64,000 bases of DNA from Fulvivirga marina (GCF_016775155.1 NZ_JAEUGD010000068.1:45158-109157); one strand, 5' to 3'; counted from the first letter of the stretch, positions 47,187 through 57,212 are shown. Translations and numbers: made by a program. Notes: generated by a model from the letters alone, not told the origin.

Positions 47187-49349
47187 CTATAGAGTACCCT
47201 TACGCTGCAAGAAATTATACACTGCTCTAATCTGTCCATAGGTAATATCATTTCTTAACTTTTCTTTAACAGGCTTCAACCCAGGTATAGTGTTTTCTAT
47301 GATTACCGGTGCGATTTCATCGATTAGTGACTGAGGCATAACCTCCAGTATATCTAATAATCCTTCCTGCACGCAATCGCTAAGATGGCTTTCTATTGTT
47401 GAAACAGATAGCTCGCGTACTTTGGCAATTTCTTCGGTTGATTTTCCTTCTCGAAAAAACCTTAGTGACTCCATCTTTGTCGGAGTTTTCAAATTGCTTT
47501 TCCTCTTACGTTTCTTCTGCTTTTTGTCCATTTGGGATTTCAATCCTCTCAAAGAACAGTATTCCACTACCTCTTCAAGAAAAACTTCTCCATATTTCTC
47601 AAGTTTAACCGCACCGAAACCGGAAATCTCTTGGAGATCTTCCATATTACAGGGCATATAAGTCGCTAACTCCTTCAAGGTAGCATCAGAAAATATGATA
47701 TATGGTGGTACATTTTCACTTACCGCCAGCTTTTTACGAAGTAATTTTAGCCTGTCAAACAGTGAAGCTTCCATGGGTAGCTCCTGTTGTTTTTCAATGG
47801 TCTGATATACTGTCTCTTGTATTTTGAACAGCATAACCTTCTCTTCTCCCCGCAATACGGACAAACTCTTTTCTGTCAATTTCAATACAGGAAACTGTGT
47901 ATTGGTTTTGCTCAGAAATCCCAAATACAAAAGATCTCTAATGTAATGGTTCCAGGCATCCTTACTAATATCTGCACCAACCCCATACGTCTTAAGTTGC
48001 TTGTGTTTACTTCTTATTTTTTCAGACTTTGACCCTCTGAGAACATCAATAACATATCCAGCTCCAAAATTTTGTTCAAGTCGTGCAACTGCGGACAGCG
48101 CCTTTTGCGCTATAATAGTGCCGTCAAACTGCTCTTTATCATTAAGGCATATGTCACAGCTTCCACAATCACTCTCTGCTTCTTCATCAAAATAGTTCAG
48201 CAGATACTTTCGACGACAGGTTCTCAGGTTTCCATACTCTGCCATTTCCTGAAGCTTTTTGAGCATGACCTGAGATTGCTGCTCATTATTTTCAACCTCA
48301 ACAAACCTTTGAAGTTTCATGACGTCTGCATAACTATAGAAGAGCAATACATCACTTTTCAGGCCATCCCTTCCTGCTCTACCAGTCTCCTGATAGTAGC
48401 CCTCAATATTCTTAGGGAGATCCATATGAACGACGAATCGCACATTAGACTTGTCTATTCCCATACCAAAAGCTATGGTAGCTGTAATGATCTTTACCTC
48501 ATCCTTTATAAACATATCCTGATGCTTTTCCCGCACCTCCCTGCTCAAACCGGCATGATATGGCAATGCATCATAGCCATCAGCTTTTAAACTGGCAGCT
48601 ACCCCTTCTGCCGATGCTCTCGAAAGAGTATAAATTATACCCGACTCCCCTTCATGTTTTTGAAGGAAATCAAGTAACTGGCTATAACTTTCTCTCTTAG
48701 GGGCTACAAAATAGCGAATGTTTTCCCTATTAAAACTAGATACAAATATACCGGGGTTATCGAGCTTTAGTTGTTTCAGAATATCTTCTTTAGTCAATCG
48801 GTCTGCCGTGGCCGTAAGTGCTATAACAGGAGTTCCGGGAAAGCTAGTCTTTAACGTAGATAGTTGTATATACTCCGGCCGAAAGTCATGCCCCCATTGT
48901 GAGATACAGTGAGCCTCATCGATAGCAATTAATGAAATTTCAAGTGTTTGAAGAAACCTGGAAAACTCCCCCTGATTGCCAATTAGACGTTCAGGAGCCA
49001 AATACAGAAGTTTCAGCTCTTTGTTTTTAAGTTGGTCAATTATGGCTGTCTGCTGCTGACCTGATAATGCAGAGTTTAAATAAGCCGCTGGTATTCCATT
49101 GAGTTTAAGTGCATCTACCTGATCTTTCATCAAGGCTATTAATGGAGAGATGACCAAGGTCAGTCCCTCAAACATCAAGGCTGGGATTTGGTAGCAAAGT
49201 GATTTACCACCCCCTGTTGGCATAAGCACCATGCAATCCTTTTTATCCAGCACATGATCTATTATTTGCTCTTGATAATGACGAAACTTGGTATATCCAA
49301 AATATTGCTTTAAAACGTCTTTAGGATCGCTTGTTGATGACATTTTCAT
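47187..49349 (-). CDS. recQ: ATP-dependent DNA helicase RecQ
   Basis: This 720-aa protein has the RecQ layout. The helicase core has MPTGGGKSLCYQIPA (motif I), DEAHCISQWGHDFRPEY (motif II and RecQ motif) and QETGRAGRDG (motif VI). A zinc-binding RQC subdomain holds the cysteines in CRRKYLL and CGSCDIC. An HRDC domain (about 510-590) and a C-terminal helix-turn-helix region (EIAKVRELSVSTIESHL) complete it. RecQ unwinds recombination intermediates and blocked forks. It stands alone on minus. Confidence 0.96.
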   Translation of the reverse strand: MKMSSTSDPKDVLKQYFGYTKFRHYQEQIIDHVLDKKDCMVLMPTGGGKSLCYQIPALMFEGLTLVISPLIALMKDQVDALKLNGIPAAYLNSALSGQQQTAIIDQLKNKELKLLYLAPERLIGNQGEFSRFLQTLEISLIAIDEAHCISQWGHDFRPEYIQLSTLKTSFPGTPVIALTATADRLTKEDILKQLKLDNPGIFVSSFNRENIRYFVAPKRESYSQLLDFLQKHEGESGIIYTLSRASAEGVAASLKADGYDALPYHAGLSREVREKHQDMFIKDEVKIITATIAFGMGIDKSNVRFVVHMDLPKNIEGYYQETGRAGRDGLKSDVLLFYSYADVMKLQRFVEVENNEQQSQVMLKKLQEMAEYGNLRTCRRKYLLNYFDEEAESDCGSCDICLNDKEQFDGTIIAQKALSAVARLEQNFGAGYVIDVLRGSKSEKIRSKHKQLKTYGVGADISKDAWNHYIRDLLYLGFLSKTNTQFPVLKLTEKSLSVLRGEEKVMLFKIQETVYQTIEKQQELPMEASLFDRLKLLRKKLAVSENVPPYIIFSDATLKELATYMPCNMEDLQEISGFGAVKLEKYGEVFLEEVVEYCSLRGLKSQMDKKQKKRKRKSNLKTPTKMESLRFFREGKSTEEIAKVRELSVSTIESHLSDCVQEGLLDILEVMPQSLIDEIAPVIIENTIPGLKPVKEKLRNDITYGQIRAVYNFLQRKGTL

Positions 49350-49507
49350 GAAGTGGCTTAGGTGTGGTTACAAATAATGGGGAATCAATAATACATATAA
49401 ATAAAAAATAAACCGAGTTATGTAAAAAAGTTTTGGGGTTAGCATTTTATCCAGTCTACATCAACAAAAGTCGCCCCTAATATGTTATTAAAGAAAAGGA
49501 GGAAGAG

Positions 49508-49918
49508 ATGAGACTTTTGACTTTAACTCTTGCTATTTTCATCATTTCAGGCTGCAAATCGTACCAGAGCACTAGTACTAAAAGCCAAGGATCCAATATT
49601 CTGTCAAAGGCACAAAATCAAGATGAATATGAATTAACAATCATAGACCCTGGTTTTGACAGGTGGTTTTCTGTAAATCGTAAGCCTGTAAATTATCATA
49701 CCTTGTCCTTTTATGAGCAGCAAAATGCCAGATATGTAAGGGCTTGGAATGAAAAGGTAGGCCAACAAGGACATTATAATACAGTGAACTACCCATTCGA
49801 GAATCGTATAAATTACGACTCGTCAATAGATTACGGTCTAGAGCTTAATTACATGCTATATAACTATTTCCAGTACATAGAGAATACGGTTGGGAACAGA
49901 TATAACTTTCCTTACTGA
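49508..49918 (+). CDS. DUF6146 family lipoprotein
   Basis: This 136-aa lipoprotein has the signal LAIFIISGC, with the cysteine at about residue 16. The core YELTIIDPGFDRWF, then YEQQNARYVRAWNEKV and DYGLELNYMLYNYFQY, matches DUF6146, a Bacteroidota family of unknown function. It is preceded by a strong Shine-Dalgarno, GGAGG at 49498-49502 with 5-base spacing, rare in this genome. It lies between recQ and a nucleoside transporter, both on the other strand. Confidence 0.85.
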   Translation: MRLLTLTLAIFIISGCKSYQSTSTKSQGSNILSKAQNQDEYELTIIDPGFDRWFSVNRKPVNYHTLSFYEQQNARYVRAWNEKVGQQGHYNTVNYPFENRINYDSSIDYGLELNYMLYNYFQYIENTVGNRYNFPY

Positions 49919-49941
49919 AATAAGCTGCAACTGCAGAACTA

Positions 49942-51231
49942 TTAGCCAAACAGGGCTCCGGCTATGGTAGCCGTCATCATCGTTGCCAGCGTAGCTGCAA
50001 ATAGAGCCCTCATTCCTAACTTTGATAGGTCTCCCTGCCTATTGGGAGCCATTCCTCCAATACCTCCTATCTGTATGGCAATTGAGCTAAAGTTAGCAAA
50101 ACCACATAGAGCATAAGTAGAAATCACTATAGCCTTTTCACTCAGTATCCCTGCTGCTTTAAGGTCTGCAAGGCTTAAATAGGCCACAAATTCATTAATG
50201 ACTATTTTTTGCCCAAGCAAACTTCCCACACTAATCGCCTCATCCCAGTTAACACCCATAGCAAAGGCAAACAGGCGGAATACCTGACCAAGTATATACT
50301 CCAGCGAAAAGCCTTTAAACGCACCATCAGTACTTTCTACAACAAAAGTGTTAAGGCCTGTCCACTCCCCTACTCCATCTACCAATATCCAGTTCAATGC
50401 AAAAATAATGGCTATGAAAGCAAGGAGCATTCCTCCAATATTTAAGGCCAGTTTCAAACCATCTGCCGCTCCTTGCGCTAATGAGTCTATAAGGTTAACC
50501 CCCAGGCTTTCTTTATTAACTTTCAAGTTGGAATCTATTTCTTCCGAACGGGTTTCTGGCATTACAATCTTGGCAAGCACAATAGCTGCCGGAGCATTCA
50601 TTATAGAAGCACTCAATAAGTAGGCTGCATATTTTGCTCTTTCTGCAGGATCATCCCCCCCCAAGAAAGCTACATATCCTGCCAGAACACCTCCGGCAAT
50701 GGTAGCCATCCCTCCAGTCATCAGACACATCAACTCTGATGTGGTCATATTTTTTACGAATGGCCTTACAAGTAAAGGTGCCTCTGTCTGCCCTAAGAAA
50801 ATATTTCCCGCCGCGGATAGGCTTTCCGCACCTGACAAACGCATAGTACGCGCCATGATCCATGCTATACCATAAACTATTTTCTGAAGTACACCCAGGT
50901 AATAAAGACCCGCTGATACGGTAGAAAAGAAAATAACTGTGGGCAATACCTGAAATGCAAATATAAAACCGAATTTATCAACTTTGACTAAGTCTCCAAA
51001 CAGGAACGCCGCGCCATCACCGGAAAAACTAAGAAAAGTTACAAATTTATCACTGATCCAGTCGAAGCCCACTGCTACATAGCTGACTTTAGTGATAAGT
51101 ATAGCAAAAAATATTTGTAGAAGCAGGCCTATCCCCACCAATCTCCAATCTATGGCCTTTCTGTTTTTCGAAAAAAGGAATGCCATACCGATCAGGACGG
51201 CCAGTCCTATTAACCCTCTTATATAATCCAT
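49942..51231 (-). CDS. CNT family nucleoside transporter (NupC-like)
   Basis: This 429-aa protein has about 8-10 membrane helices. It has the concentrative nucleoside transporter motifs, such as GQTEAPLLVRPFV, MTGGMATIAGGVLAGYV and ALCGFANFSSIAIQIGGIG near the substrate and sodium site. It should import nucleosides with Na+ or H+. A terminator hairpin separates it from the upstream nuclease gene, so it probably has its own promoter, which is not obvious. Confidence 0.93.
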   Translation of the reverse strand: MDYIRGLIGLAVLIGMAFLFSKNRKAIDWRLVGIGLLLQIFFAILITKVSYVAVGFDWISDKFVTFLSFSGDGAAFLFGDLVKVDKFGFIFAFQVLPTVIFFSTVSAGLYYLGVLQKIVYGIAWIMARTMRLSGAESLSAAGNIFLGQTEAPLLVRPFVKNMTTSELMCLMTGGMATIAGGVLAGYVAFLGGDDPAERAKYAAYLLSASIMNAPAAIVLAKIVMPETRSEEIDSNLKVNKESLGVNLIDSLAQGAADGLKLALNIGGMLLAFIAIIFALNWILVDGVGEWTGLNTFVVESTDGAFKGFSLEYILGQVFRLFAFAMGVNWDEAISVGSLLGQKIVINEFVAYLSLADLKAAGILSEKAIVISTYALCGFANFSSIAIQIGGIGGMAPNRQGDLSKLGMRALFAATLATMMTATIAGALFG

Positions 51232-51244
51232 TTTAAAGTAAACG

Positions 51245-51281
51245 CAAAAAAGGCCTTTCTATTTGGGTAGAAAGGCCCTTT
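51245..51281 (-). terminator. Rho-independent terminator after the etf/nuclease operon
   Basis: AGGCCTTTCTA pairs with TAGAAAGGCC (51251-51261 with 51268-51277) across a 6-base loop, with a U run on the minus strand. Confidence 0.85.
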
Positions 51282-51293
51282 GGTGTGATTTAA

Positions 51294-51899
51294 TTAGTTT
51301 CTACGACTCAACTCATCTCTGATCTTCGCAGCCTTCTCATAATCTTCTTTCTCTATGGCTTCGTTGAGTAGTTCATTTAATTTATCTACTGAAAAGTTCT
51401 TTAAGTCATCTCCTTTTGCAGAACTGCTTTGTTTTTTGCCAGATGATTTAATTTCACTTTTTATTTCAGCTATATCATCTTCCGATTCATCTGTAAGTAC
51501 TATACCGGCTTCAGCCAGAATAGATTCATAAGTGTATATCGGTGAGTCAAACCTTAACCCTATCGCAATAGCATCCGATGGACGGGCATCAATTTCGATG
51601 TTTTTAGTGCCATTGCTACAAACTATTTTAGCAAAAAACACCCCTTCCTTCAGGTCGGAAATAATTATCTCTTCTACTTTATATTCAAAACTTTGTGCAA
51701 AAGACTTGAATAGGTCATGAGTCATGGGCCGGTTCGGGATAATTTTTTCTATCTCAATGGCTATGGCTTGAGCTTCAAACATGCCAATAATGATAGGCAA
51801 CCTTCTGCTACCTTCGACCTCTCCCAATACAAGGGCAAACGACCCGGATTGAGACTGGCTTGACGAAAGTCCTAGTATTTCTAATTTTATCTTATCCAA
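51294..51899 (-). CDS. Bifunctional nuclease family protein (DUF151) with UVR motif
   Basis: This 201-aa protein starts with TTG at 51899, 2 bases after the etfA stop. The N-terminal DUF151 domain (about 1-130) has RLPIIIGMFEAQAIAIE and IEIDARPSDAIAIGLR, the putative active segment. A linker and a C-terminal UVR motif (LLNEAIEKEDYEKAAKIRDEL) follow. The family has been reported to have DNase and RNase activity in plants and bacteria, but the biological role is unclear. It ends the etfB-etfA operon. Confidence 0.9.
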   Translation of the reverse strand: MDKIKLEILGLSSSQSQSGSFALVLGEVEGSRRLPIIIGMFEAQAIAIEIEKIIPNRPMTHDLFKSFAQSFEYKVEEIIISDLKEGVFFAKIVCSNGTKNIEIDARPSDAIAIGLRFDSPIYTYESILAEAGIVLTDESEDDIAEIKSEIKSSGKKQSSSAKGDDLKNFSVDKLNELLNEAIEKEDYEKAAKIRDELSRRN

Positions 51900-51901
51900 A
51901 A

Positions 51902-52858
51902 TTACTTCGCTGCTCTTAGTGCTTCGGTTAACTTAGGTACTATTTCAAATGCATCTCCTACAATGCCATAATCTGCTGCCTTAAAGAAAGGAGCTTCAGG
52001 ATCTTTATTTATAACAACAATATACTTAGAAGAGTTAACTCCAGCAAGATGTTGAATTGCTCCTGAAATTCCAACAGCAATATACAATTGTGGACTCACT
52101 TTAACACCAGTTTGTCCAACATGTTCATGGTGAGGTCTCCAATCCATATCAGAAACCGGCTTGCTACAACCAGTAGCAGCACCAAGCTCTTTTGCCAATT
52201 CCTCAACCATTCCCCAGTTTTCAGGCCCTTTAAGACCTCTACCACCAGAAACAACGATTTCTGCTTCAGGCAAAAGTACCTCTCCTGTTGCTTTATCAGT
52301 TTTAGTTATTTTTGCTCCAAAATCACTATCACCAAGATCTACACTATATTTTTCTACCGTGGCAGTGCCACCTGTTTCCTTGATCTCAGCAGCATTCTTC
52401 TTAATAGCTAGAATCTTCTTCTCTTTGGTCAGTTCCACATTGGCAAAAGCCTTACCAGTGTATATGCTTCTTTTAACCTTAAAACCGGCCGATGTATCAG
52501 GCAGGTCAGTCACATTAGAAACTAAGCTTGCTCCCACTTTTACAGAAACCCTTGCTGATACGGGGTTACCCAATGATGAGTTAGCCAAAACCAACACTTC
52601 AGCGCTGGAATCTTCCATAGCTTTAGCAATAATTGATGAATATGCCTGAATCACTCCCTGATTTAACCTTTCATCATCAACGTGAAGCACTTTTGACGCT
52701 CCATAATTTCCTAATTTTTCTAATTCGGAACTATCTACATCGTTACCTAGGGCTATAGCAGTAACATCACCCCCCATAGCAGCTGCATAAGCAACAGCTT
52801 CTATTGAGGTTTTCTTTACCCGACCTTCGGCACTTTCTACAAAAACTAATATTGACAT
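51902..52858 (-). CDS. etfA: Electron transfer flavoprotein subunit alpha
   Basis: This 318-aa protein has the N-terminal alpha domain and the C-terminal FAD-binding domain: SGGRGLKGPENW, then GATGCSKPVSD, HEHVGQTGVKVSP, YIAVGISGAIQH and VINKDPEAPFF. With EtfB it carries electrons from acyl-CoA dehydrogenases to the respiratory chain. It follows etfB by 38 bases and precedes the nuclease gene by 2. Confidence 0.96.
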   Translation of the reverse strand: MSILVFVESAEGRVKKTSIEAVAYAAAMGGDVTAIALGNDVDSSELEKLGNYGASKVLHVDDERLNQGVIQAYSSIIAKAMEDSSAEVLVLANSSLGNPVSARVSVKVGASLVSNVTDLPDTSAGFKVKRSIYTGKAFANVELTKEKKILAIKKNAAEIKETGGTATVEKYSVDLGDSDFGAKITKTDKATGEVLLPEAEIVVSGGRGLKGPENWGMVEELAKELGAATGCSKPVSDMDWRPHHEHVGQTGVKVSPQLYIAVGISGAIQHLAGVNSSKYIVVINKDPEAPFFKAADYGIVGDAFEIVPKLTEALRAAK

Positions 52859-52896
52859 TTGATCTATTTCTTAATGAGTTAATACTGATTTAAAAC

Positions 52897-53634
52897 TTAG
52901 ATTACCTTGGCCTCGTTTTTTAACAAGCTCACCAATTCCCCTACATTTTCGGCATCTATCATCTTCACATCTCCTTTGGCAGGTGGCAATTCATATTTCT
53001 CAAGCTTGGTATTTTCTCCATTTCCTGAAGGTTCAACAACATTCAATGGTTTTGTCCTCGCCGACATAATCCCTCTCATATTAGGAATTTTCCATTCGGC
53101 AATAGGCTCCTGACAACCTGCAACAAATGGAAGTTTCACTTCCAAATATTCCTTACCTCCTTCGATTTCCCTGGCCATTTTTGCCGTGTCTCCTTCAATG
53201 TCAAGAGTCATTACCGGTGAAATAGAAGGTAAACCAAGCAGTTCGCCAACCATACCATGAACCATACCTCCATTGAAATCAATAGACTCACGGCCCATCA
53301 GTATTAAATCATATCCTCCATCTTTAGCTGCATTAGCAATTTGCTCAGCTACGAAAAATGAATCTTTAGGTTCTGCATTAACTCTGATAGCATCATCTGC
53401 ACCAATAGCCAGAGCTTTGCGAATAGTTGGTTCAGTCTCAGCACCACCTACATTTAAAACGGTGATTGATCCGCCTAACTGCTCTTTAAGCTCTACTGCA
53501 CGGGCAAGGGCATAGTCATCATAGGGGCCTATAATAAACTGAACTCCATTAGTGTCAAATTTGGTGTCACCATCGGTGAACGCGATACGCGATGTCGTAT
53601 CAGGTACATGGGTTATGCAAACTAATATCTTCAT
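52897..53634 (-). CDS. etfB: Electron transfer flavoprotein subunit beta
   Basis: This 245-aa protein has the usual EtfB features: CITHVPDTTSRI at the start, GPYDDYALARAVELKE, and LILMGRESIDFNGGMV with the AMP-binding loop. It pairs with EtfA to form the FAD-containing dimer. First gene of the operon. Confidence 0.96.
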   Translation of the reverse strand: MKILVCITHVPDTTSRIAFTDGDTKFDTNGVQFIIGPYDDYALARAVELKEQLGGSITVLNVGGAETEPTIRKALAIGADDAIRVNAEPKDSFFVAEQIANAAKDGGYDLILMGRESIDFNGGMVHGMVGELLGLPSISPVMTLDIEGDTAKMAREIEGGKEYLEVKLPFVAGCQEPIAEWKIPNMRGIMSARTKPLNVVEPSGNGENTKLEKYELPPAKGDVKMIDAENVGELVSLLKNEAKVI

Positions 53635-53655
53635 TTAAAATTGGAACTATTTAGA

Positions 53656-53683
53656 TTGTTCTTTGATTTACCTGTTATTTTTG
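53656..53683 (+). promoter_or_regulatory. Promoter for the small TPR gene
   Basis: TTG (53656-53658), 17 bases, then TATTTTTG (53676-53683) matches the Bacteroidota -33/-7 layout, 45 bases before the ATG at 53729. Confidence 0.5.
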
Positions 53684-53728
53684 CCGTGAAGATAATGAAT
53701 AATGGAGCAAATAAAAATTGTATCATAA

Positions 53729-54055
53729 ATGAATTCATCACGATTAAACCAACTTCTTGATTTTCTAAAAGAAGACCCAAATGACCCTTTCACTATTTAT
53801 GCAATAGCCACTGAATACAGATTCGAAGAAATTGAAAAATCAAGAATGTATTACGAACAGCTACTTATGAACCACCCCGACTACCTTCCGACATACTATC
53901 ATGTTGCTCAACTATATCAACAACTTGAACTTACAGAATTAGCAAAGCAGACTTTCGAAAAAGGTATTGAGTTGGCAAAAAAACAGGAGAACTCACTATC
54001 TCTTCGCGAACTACAAAATGCCTACAATGAACTACTTTTCGAAGAAGATGAGTAG
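53729..54055 (+). CDS. Small TPR protein
   Basis: This 108-aa soluble protein is made of about three TPR helices (FTIYAIATEYRF, YYHVAQLYQQLELTELAKQTFEKGIE). It is probably an adaptor, with no signal peptide. It has its own promoter and a terminator that includes its stop codon. The function is unknown. Confidence 0.85.
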   Translation: MNSSRLNQLLDFLKEDPNDPFTIYAIATEYRFEEIEKSRMYYEQLLMNHPDYLPTYYHVAQLYQQLELTELAKQTFEKGIELAKKQENSLSLRELQNAYNELLFEEDE

Positions 54056-54080
54056 AAAAGAAACCTCCACTCATCTTTTG
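54045..54080 (+). terminator. Terminator overlapping the stop of the small TPR gene
   Basis: AAGATGAGT pairs with ACTCATCTT across a 15-base loop, followed by TTG and more Ts. The stop codon lies inside the left arm and loop. Confidence 0.6.
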
Positions 54081-54187
54081 TACTTTTCACTTAACACAAA
54101 CTCAAATAATTAACAAAAACACTACTAATGTTTTAAGTAAAAATTTATTACAATACATAAATCAATAGATTATATATATTAATAAAC

Positions 54188-55180
54188 CTAAAATTTAATA
54201 ATAAGTTTTCCTGATTTTGTTGAACTTGCAATATCATCAAAAGCCGAAACGATCTCATCAAATGGCCTTACTGAATCAATAACCGGCTTGATTTTCTTCT
54301 TTTCAACGAAGGTCAACATTTCAGCAAATTCTTCATCATTCCCCATGGTAGATCCCTGCAAAGACAACTGATTCCAAAACATTCTGTAAAGGTCTAGAGT
54401 AGTGGGCAGTCCGTTGGTAGCTCCATAAAAAACCACTCTCCCCCCAGGTCTCATTATTTTAAGAAAATTATTGATCTGATCACCCCCTGCGCTATCAATG
54501 ACTACATCAAACCCTCCTTTGGTTTGCCATAGGTTTTTATACCAATCTTTACTTTTATAATTATACCCTCCCGAAGCACCCATTTTCAGTGCCACATTCA
54601 GTTTCTCTTTCTTCCCCGATGTAACGTAGACATTAGCATTAGCTGCCAGGGCAAATTGAAACGCAAACTGAGCAACACCACCTCCAAAACCTGATATCAA
54701 AACATTGTCGTTAGCCTTTATTTTTCCATGCCTGAAACAAGCTCTATAAGCAGTAAGCCCCCCCAAAGGCAAGGCTGCAGCCTCTTCCAGACTCAGATGC
54801 TCAGGAGCTTCATGCACCCTATCAACTCCAACAGCAACATACTCGGCAAATGTTCCATGCGTCGGCATACCTAAAATTGAATAATTTCTTGACTGAACAT
54901 CCGGATTATCCCCCCAATTAATATTGGGGTTTATAACAACAGTCTTACCTATCAGCTTTTCATGACTCTTACTCCCTACTTCCACCACTTCTCCTGCCCC
55001 ATCAGAACCCAACACCGCATTCATTTGAATATCGGGATACTTACCCTCACGAATGAACTGATCTCTCTTATTAAGAGCCGCTGCTTTCAGCTTAACCAAT
55101 ACTTGCGACTGATCCAATTGCGGTTTTTCAAGTTTCACAATCTCAATTTTTCCCTGGGATGTTAATACTAGTCCTTTCAT
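54188..55180 (-). CDS. Zinc-independent medium-chain oxidoreductase (quinone-oxidoreductase-like)
   Basis: The open frame starts at a TTG (55183), but ATG 55180 (MKGLVLTSQG) is the likely start, giving 330 aa. It has the GroES-like N-terminal domain, with GSDGAGEVVEVG, and a Rossmann NADP-binding domain with ISGFGGGVAQFAFQFA. The catalytic-zinc ligands of alcohol dehydrogenases (Cys and His at the active site) are absent, so it fits NADPH:quinone oxidoreductases or related enoyl reductases. The substrate is unknown. Confidence 0.88.
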   Translation of the reverse strand: MKGLVLTSQGKIEIVKLEKPQLDQSQVLVKLKAAALNKRDQFIREGKYPDIQMNAVLGSDGAGEVVEVGSKSHEKLIGKTVVINPNINWGDNPDVQSRNYSILGMPTHGTFAEYVAVGVDRVHEAPEHLSLEEAAALPLGGLTAYRACFRHGKIKANDNVLISGFGGGVAQFAFQFALAANANVYVTSGKKEKLNVALKMGASGGYNYKSKDWYKNLWQTKGGFDVVIDSAGGDQINNFLKIMRPGGRVVFYGATNGLPTTLDLYRMFWNQLSLQGSTMGNDEEFAEMLTFVEKKKIKPVIDSVRPFDEIVSAFDDIASSTKSGKLIIKF

Positions 55181-55183
55181 CAA

Positions 55184-55646
55184 TTATTAGATTCGTTTTT
55201 AAATGATCAAAAGCCAACTCCGTATCGCAACTCTCGTTTTTCCTACCTCAACGATCTACCTACAGCTCCTTGCATCGGAAGGCCTGTTTATCAAATAAAG
55301 ATAATGAAAAGCTCGATACCTCAATGGTTACATAAAAATATCTGCCAGATATATTTACAGAAAGCAAAATACCTCTATGCTATAAACTTGAATACCAGCC
55401 CCAAACCATTACCCTTCCTCCCTGTGCCTCTCACCATTGTTATTTTCCAACTAGCCTAACAGCTTGAACAAAACTTCCAGAAAACAAAAAAGTCGCACTG
55501 AATCAGCGCGACTTTTACTTTATAAATTATAGCTTATTGTTATGCATCAAGGGTATTACTGTACATTCTTCATTCAGTCAACTCTTCTCCTACCCTTTTT
55601 ATTTCACGACACCCTTATTTTCACAACAAACCTGCTAATAGTATTT
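55184..55646. other. Intergenic region between the oxidoreductase and dnaB
   Basis: This 463-base stretch between two minus-strand genes contains the terminator at 55487-55520 and no convincing ORF, tRNA or promoter box. The part next to the oxidoreductase (55184-55486) shows nothing I can name. Confidence 0.6.
55487..55520 (-). terminator. Rho-independent terminator downstream of dnaB
   Basis: AGTCGC-A-CTG pairs with CAG-C-GCGACT around a 3-base AAT loop with one mismatch, flanked by A and T runs. It lies 127 bases after the dnaB stop. Confidence 0.75.
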
Positions 55647-57212
55647 TTAGAATGGAGCATCCTCATCATCACCTCCAAAATCACCCAAACCACCACTCGC
55701 TCCTTTGTCTTCATTCAGGCGACTTCCAAGAGTAATAGTGCCTGCAGAATCATCAAACTCTGAAGGAATTCCTCCCCCTGAAGGAAAATCTCCAGCCCCA
55801 AAACTCCCTGTATCAAGGTCAGCAAACTTCGTGAATTTACCAATAAACTTAAGGGCAACATTCTCAAGCGATCCGTTCCTGTGCTTAGCTATGATAACCT
55901 CACCCGTACCAATAGTAGGCATACCATTTTCATCTTCAGTAATACCATAATATTCAGGCCTGTAAAGGAACATTACCATGTCAGCATCCTGCTCAATAGA
56001 ACCTGACTCCCTCAAATCTGACAGCTGGGGTCTTTTATCACCTCCCCTTGTTTCCACTGCACGACTCAACTGAGAAAGTGCAATCACCGGGACATTGAGC
56101 TCTTTGGCTATACCCTTCAGGGCTCTTGAAATAGACGCAATCTCCTGTTCACGATTACCTCCCCCCTTGGAGCTATCTCCGCTCATCAGCTGCAAATAGT
56201 CAATTACAATCAACTGAACATCGTGCTGCGCTTTCAGTCTTCGGCACTTCGCTCTAAGTTCCAATATGGACAATGCCGGAGTATCATCAATAAAAATTGG
56301 AGCATTGCTTAACTTGTTTGTTTTATGAATAAGCTGTTCCCATTCGTACCCTTCCAGGTTACCTTTTTTAATCTTCTCACTTTCAAGTTCTGCCTCTGCA
56401 GAAATCAACCTGTTAACCAGCTGTACCGACGACATCTCCAGTGAGAATATAGCTACTGCATGATTAAATTCCACTGCGGCATTTCGCAATGCAGAAACCA
56501 CGAATGCTGTCTTACCCATTGCAGGACGCGCAGCAATGATAATAAGGTCTGTTCTTTGCCACCCTGAAGTAACTCTATCAAGCGCTGAGAATCCACTGGG
56601 GACACCTGTAAGACCTGCTTTATGATTTTTCCTCTCCTCCAACTCCTGAATAGCCTGCGCCATGAGAGAGCGCATATTATCATAGTTTTTACGGATGTTG
56701 GATTCAGAAATCTCAAATAGCGACTGCTCAGTCTTATCAAGCAACTGAAAAACGTCAGAAGTATCTTCATAAGCATCATGCTGAATCTCCGATGCAACCC
56801 GAATAAGTTCACGCTTAATGGACATTTCCGTTACTATCCTTGCATGAAATTCAACGTTAGCACCAGAACTTACTTTGGATGTAAGTTCTGCTATGTAATA
56901 TGAACCCCCAGCCATCTCCAACTTACCATTTTTCCTCAACTGGTTGGCTACGGTCCGCATATCTACCGGCTCCGAATTATTAAATAATTCAACGATAGCC
57001 CTGTAAATTTCCTTATGTGCATCCGAATAGAAGCTATCCGGCTTAAGAATATCGATCACCGTGGTAAGTGCATCTTTTTCAAGCATTAACGCACCTAACA
57101 CCGCCTCTTCCAAATCCAGCGCCTGCGGAGGTAGTTTTCCGAGCCCCTCATTGACGTCTACTGCTAATCTGTTAGACTTATGACCTACCCGCAACGATGA
57201 CTTGTTTTCCAT
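55647..57212 (-). CDS. dnaB: Replicative DNA helicase DnaB
   Basis: This 521-aa protein has the N-terminal DnaB domain (PPQALDLEEAVLGALMLE) and a RecA-like helicase domain with Walker A ARPAMGKTAF, Walker B LIVIDYLQLMSG, and the SQLSRAVE and RESGSIEQDADMVMFLYR segments. It is the hexameric fork helicase. The acidic C-terminus ends DDEDAPF. It has a good promoter at 57265-57295 and diverges from mpl across a region holding four DnaA-box matches. Confidence 0.97.
   Translation of the reverse strand: MENKSSLRVGHKSNRLAVDVNEGLGKLPPQALDLEEAVLGALMLEKDALTTVIDILKPDSFYSDAHKEIYRAIVELFNNSEPVDMRTVANQLRKNGKLEMAGGSYYIAELTSKVSSGANVEFHARIVTEMSIKRELIRVASEIQHDAYEDTSDVFQLLDKTEQSLFEISESNIRKNYDNMRSLMAQAIQELEERKNHKAGLTGVPSGFSALDRVTSGWQRTDLIIIAARPAMGKTAFVVSALRNAAVEFNHAVAIFSLEMSSVQLVNRLISAEAELESEKIKKGNLEGYEWEQLIHKTNKLSNAPIFIDDTPALSILELRAKCRRLKAQHDVQLIVIDYLQLMSGDSSKGGGNREQEIASISRALKGIAKELNVPVIALSQLSRAVETRGGDKRPQLSDLRESGSIEQDADMVMFLYRPEYYGITEDENGMPTIGTGEVIIAKHRNGSLENVALKFIGKFTKFADLDTGSFGAGDFPSGGGIPSEFDDSAGTITLGSRLNEDKGASGGLGDFGGDDEDAPF

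Noticed and set aside
55542..55763. 73-aa plus-strand frame near the 3' end of dnaB
   Set aside because: It overlaps dnaB on the opposite strand and has no coding features.
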